A stretch of 64,000 bases of DNA from Tropicibacter naphthalenivorans. Its GTDB lineage: Bacteria > Pseudomonadota > Alphaproteobacteria > Rhodobacterales > Rhodobacteraceae. The notes under the pieces are model-generated. The model ran no database searches. It saw nothing but the letters and a program-made list of their open reading frames with translations, and was not told the origin of the DNA. Within the stretch, counting starts at the first letter, position 1, and each line of letters opens with the position of its first letter. Shown here piece by piece: positions 63,352 through 64,000 of this stretch. The stretch covers positions 62,001 to 126,000 of the forward strand of contig NZ_FWXX01000008.1 of NCBI RefSeq assembly GCF_900176475.1, given 5' to 3'. The position numbers and the translations under genes are program-made.

Positions 63352-64000
63352 TCAGTTCATGCCATAGACCGCCGGGTCGAGGTCGTTGAACATGTTGTCC
63401 ATCAACAGCTGGGTCAGCGCGTCTTCGTCGTTGCGGTCGGGCATCGCACGCACCAAGGCGCCCCATTTCGCCACATAGGGCTCAAAGCTGGCAAACACCG
63501 CCTCGGGGTCGTCGATCTTGTAGGTGTTGCGGGCGATCCCGGCCATGGCGCCGACGCCGTTGTCGATCCACGCCTGCACGGCGGTGGTCAGGCTGGCGGC
63601 GGGCTCTGCCTCGGTGGTTTGACCGCTGGCCTTGGCGTCATCCAGCGCGCTGTTGGCCGCTTCGGCGTACAGGATATGCGCACGGGCCTGCGTGCGGGCG
63701 GCGAGTTCCATGATGGTCTGACGCTGCTCATTGGTCAGACCCTGCCACCAACCGCGGTTCAGCGTCATCTGCGGCGAGTTGAACGCCGGCGTCCAGCGGG
63801 TCAGCGTGGTGTAATTCGTCACCTCTTGCAGGTTGCCATCGCGCAGCCAGTTGGCCCACAAAGAGGCACAGTCCAACGCGCCCGTCTGCAACGCCTGATA
63901 CGCCTCAGAGGCGGGCATCCCCACCGGCACGCCGCCCAGTTCCGTTACCAAAGCCCCGATCAACCCATAGGCCCGCACCTTGAGCCCCTGCATCTGCGTC
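63352..64000 (-). CDS. TRAP transporter substrate-binding protein, C-terminal part (runs off window)
   Basis: C-terminal ~216 residues of a DctP-family periplasmic receptor: GLKVRAYGLIGALVTELGGV, MPASEAYQALQTGALDCA, FNSPQMTLNRGWWQGLTNEQR. The start and signal peptide are beyond base 64000. It differs from the receptor at 969 (different length and tail), so this would be a second TRAP system. Permease genes must be outside the window. Confidence 0.88.
   Translation of the reverse strand, partial: TQMQGLKVRAYGLIGALVTELGGVPVGMPASEAYQALQTGALDCASLWANWLRDGNLQEVTNYTTLTRWTPAFNSPQMTLNRGWWQGLTNEQRQTIMELAARTQARAHILYAEAANSALDDAKASGQTTEAEPAASLTTAVQAWIDNGVGAMAGIARNTYKIDDPEAVFASFEPYVAKWGALVRAMPDRNDEDALTQLLMDNMFNDLDPAVYGMN

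Overview
The window is GC-rich chromosomal DNA from an alphaproteobacterium, most likely a marine member of the Rhodobacterales/Roseobacter group. This rests on TRAP and Liv-type ABC uptake systems beside small catabolic operons, IclR/GntR/LysR/TetR/MarR regulators next to the operons they probably control, RTX and RTX-Hint exoproteins, and DUF2478 and DUF2783 genes. Genus is inference. No tRNA, rRNA, CRISPR array or prophage was seen.

Layout. 0-6.4 kb: partial acyl-CoA ligase, TRAP transporter (dctPQM-like), IclR regulator and a 3-hydroxyacyl-CoA dehydrogenase that has lost its NAD-binding half. 6.4-9.1 kb: pabC/pabB and an alpha/beta hydrolase. 9.2-13.0 kb: FadR-type regulator, its palindromic operator, and an enolase-superfamily/SDR/2-hydroxyacid dehydrogenase operon. 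13.1-22.5 kb: a decaying accessory region with an IS5-type remnant, an orphan lower-GC Imm11 immunity gene, a truncated MarR, a TetR with two tandem operators, and broken tannase, carboxylesterase, LysR, membrane-protein and acyl-CoA dehydrogenase genes. 22.5-29.2 kb: livHMGF, acyl-CoA ligase and livK operon with a divergent TetR. 29.9-31.4 kb: nitronate monooxygenase fragment and thiolase. 31.7-34.4 kb: acnB. 34.5-37.0 kb: galBCD-like lower gallate pathway. 37.2-42.0 kb: styrene upper-pathway cluster (StyA, OmpW, StyB, StyC, EthD, StyD-like). 42.1-45.9 kb: LysR, PaaR-like TetR, paaK and paaG. 46.1-54.3 kb: sorbosone/glucose dehydrogenase-like protein and a homogentisate cluster (MarR, hmgA, fahA, MBL protein, flavoprotein hydroxylase, DUF2783, GST). 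54.4-62.6 kb: giant RTX/ExeM nuclease, htpX, RTX-Hint protein. 62.8-64 kb: DUF2478 protein and a second, partial TRAP binding protein.

How it fits together. Three aromatic routes sit together: styrene to phenylacetaldehyde to phenylacetate to phenylacetyl-CoA (sty cluster plus paaK/paaG, with matching operators before paaG and before the PaaR-like gene); oxalomesaconate to pyruvate plus oxaloacetate (galBCD), beside the TCA enzyme AcnB; and homogentisate to fumarate plus acetoacetate. The styrene branch looks disabled: styA carries TAG at codon 4 and styC lacks roughly its central third.

The strongest unusual signals are two chimeric ORFs made by deletion, the internal styC deletion, the dense pseudogene run, the orphan Imm11 gene, well-formed operator pairs, a three-copy intergenic repeat, and a nuclease with N-terminal RTX repeats and a duplicated module. 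I did not find a convincing wholly new system.
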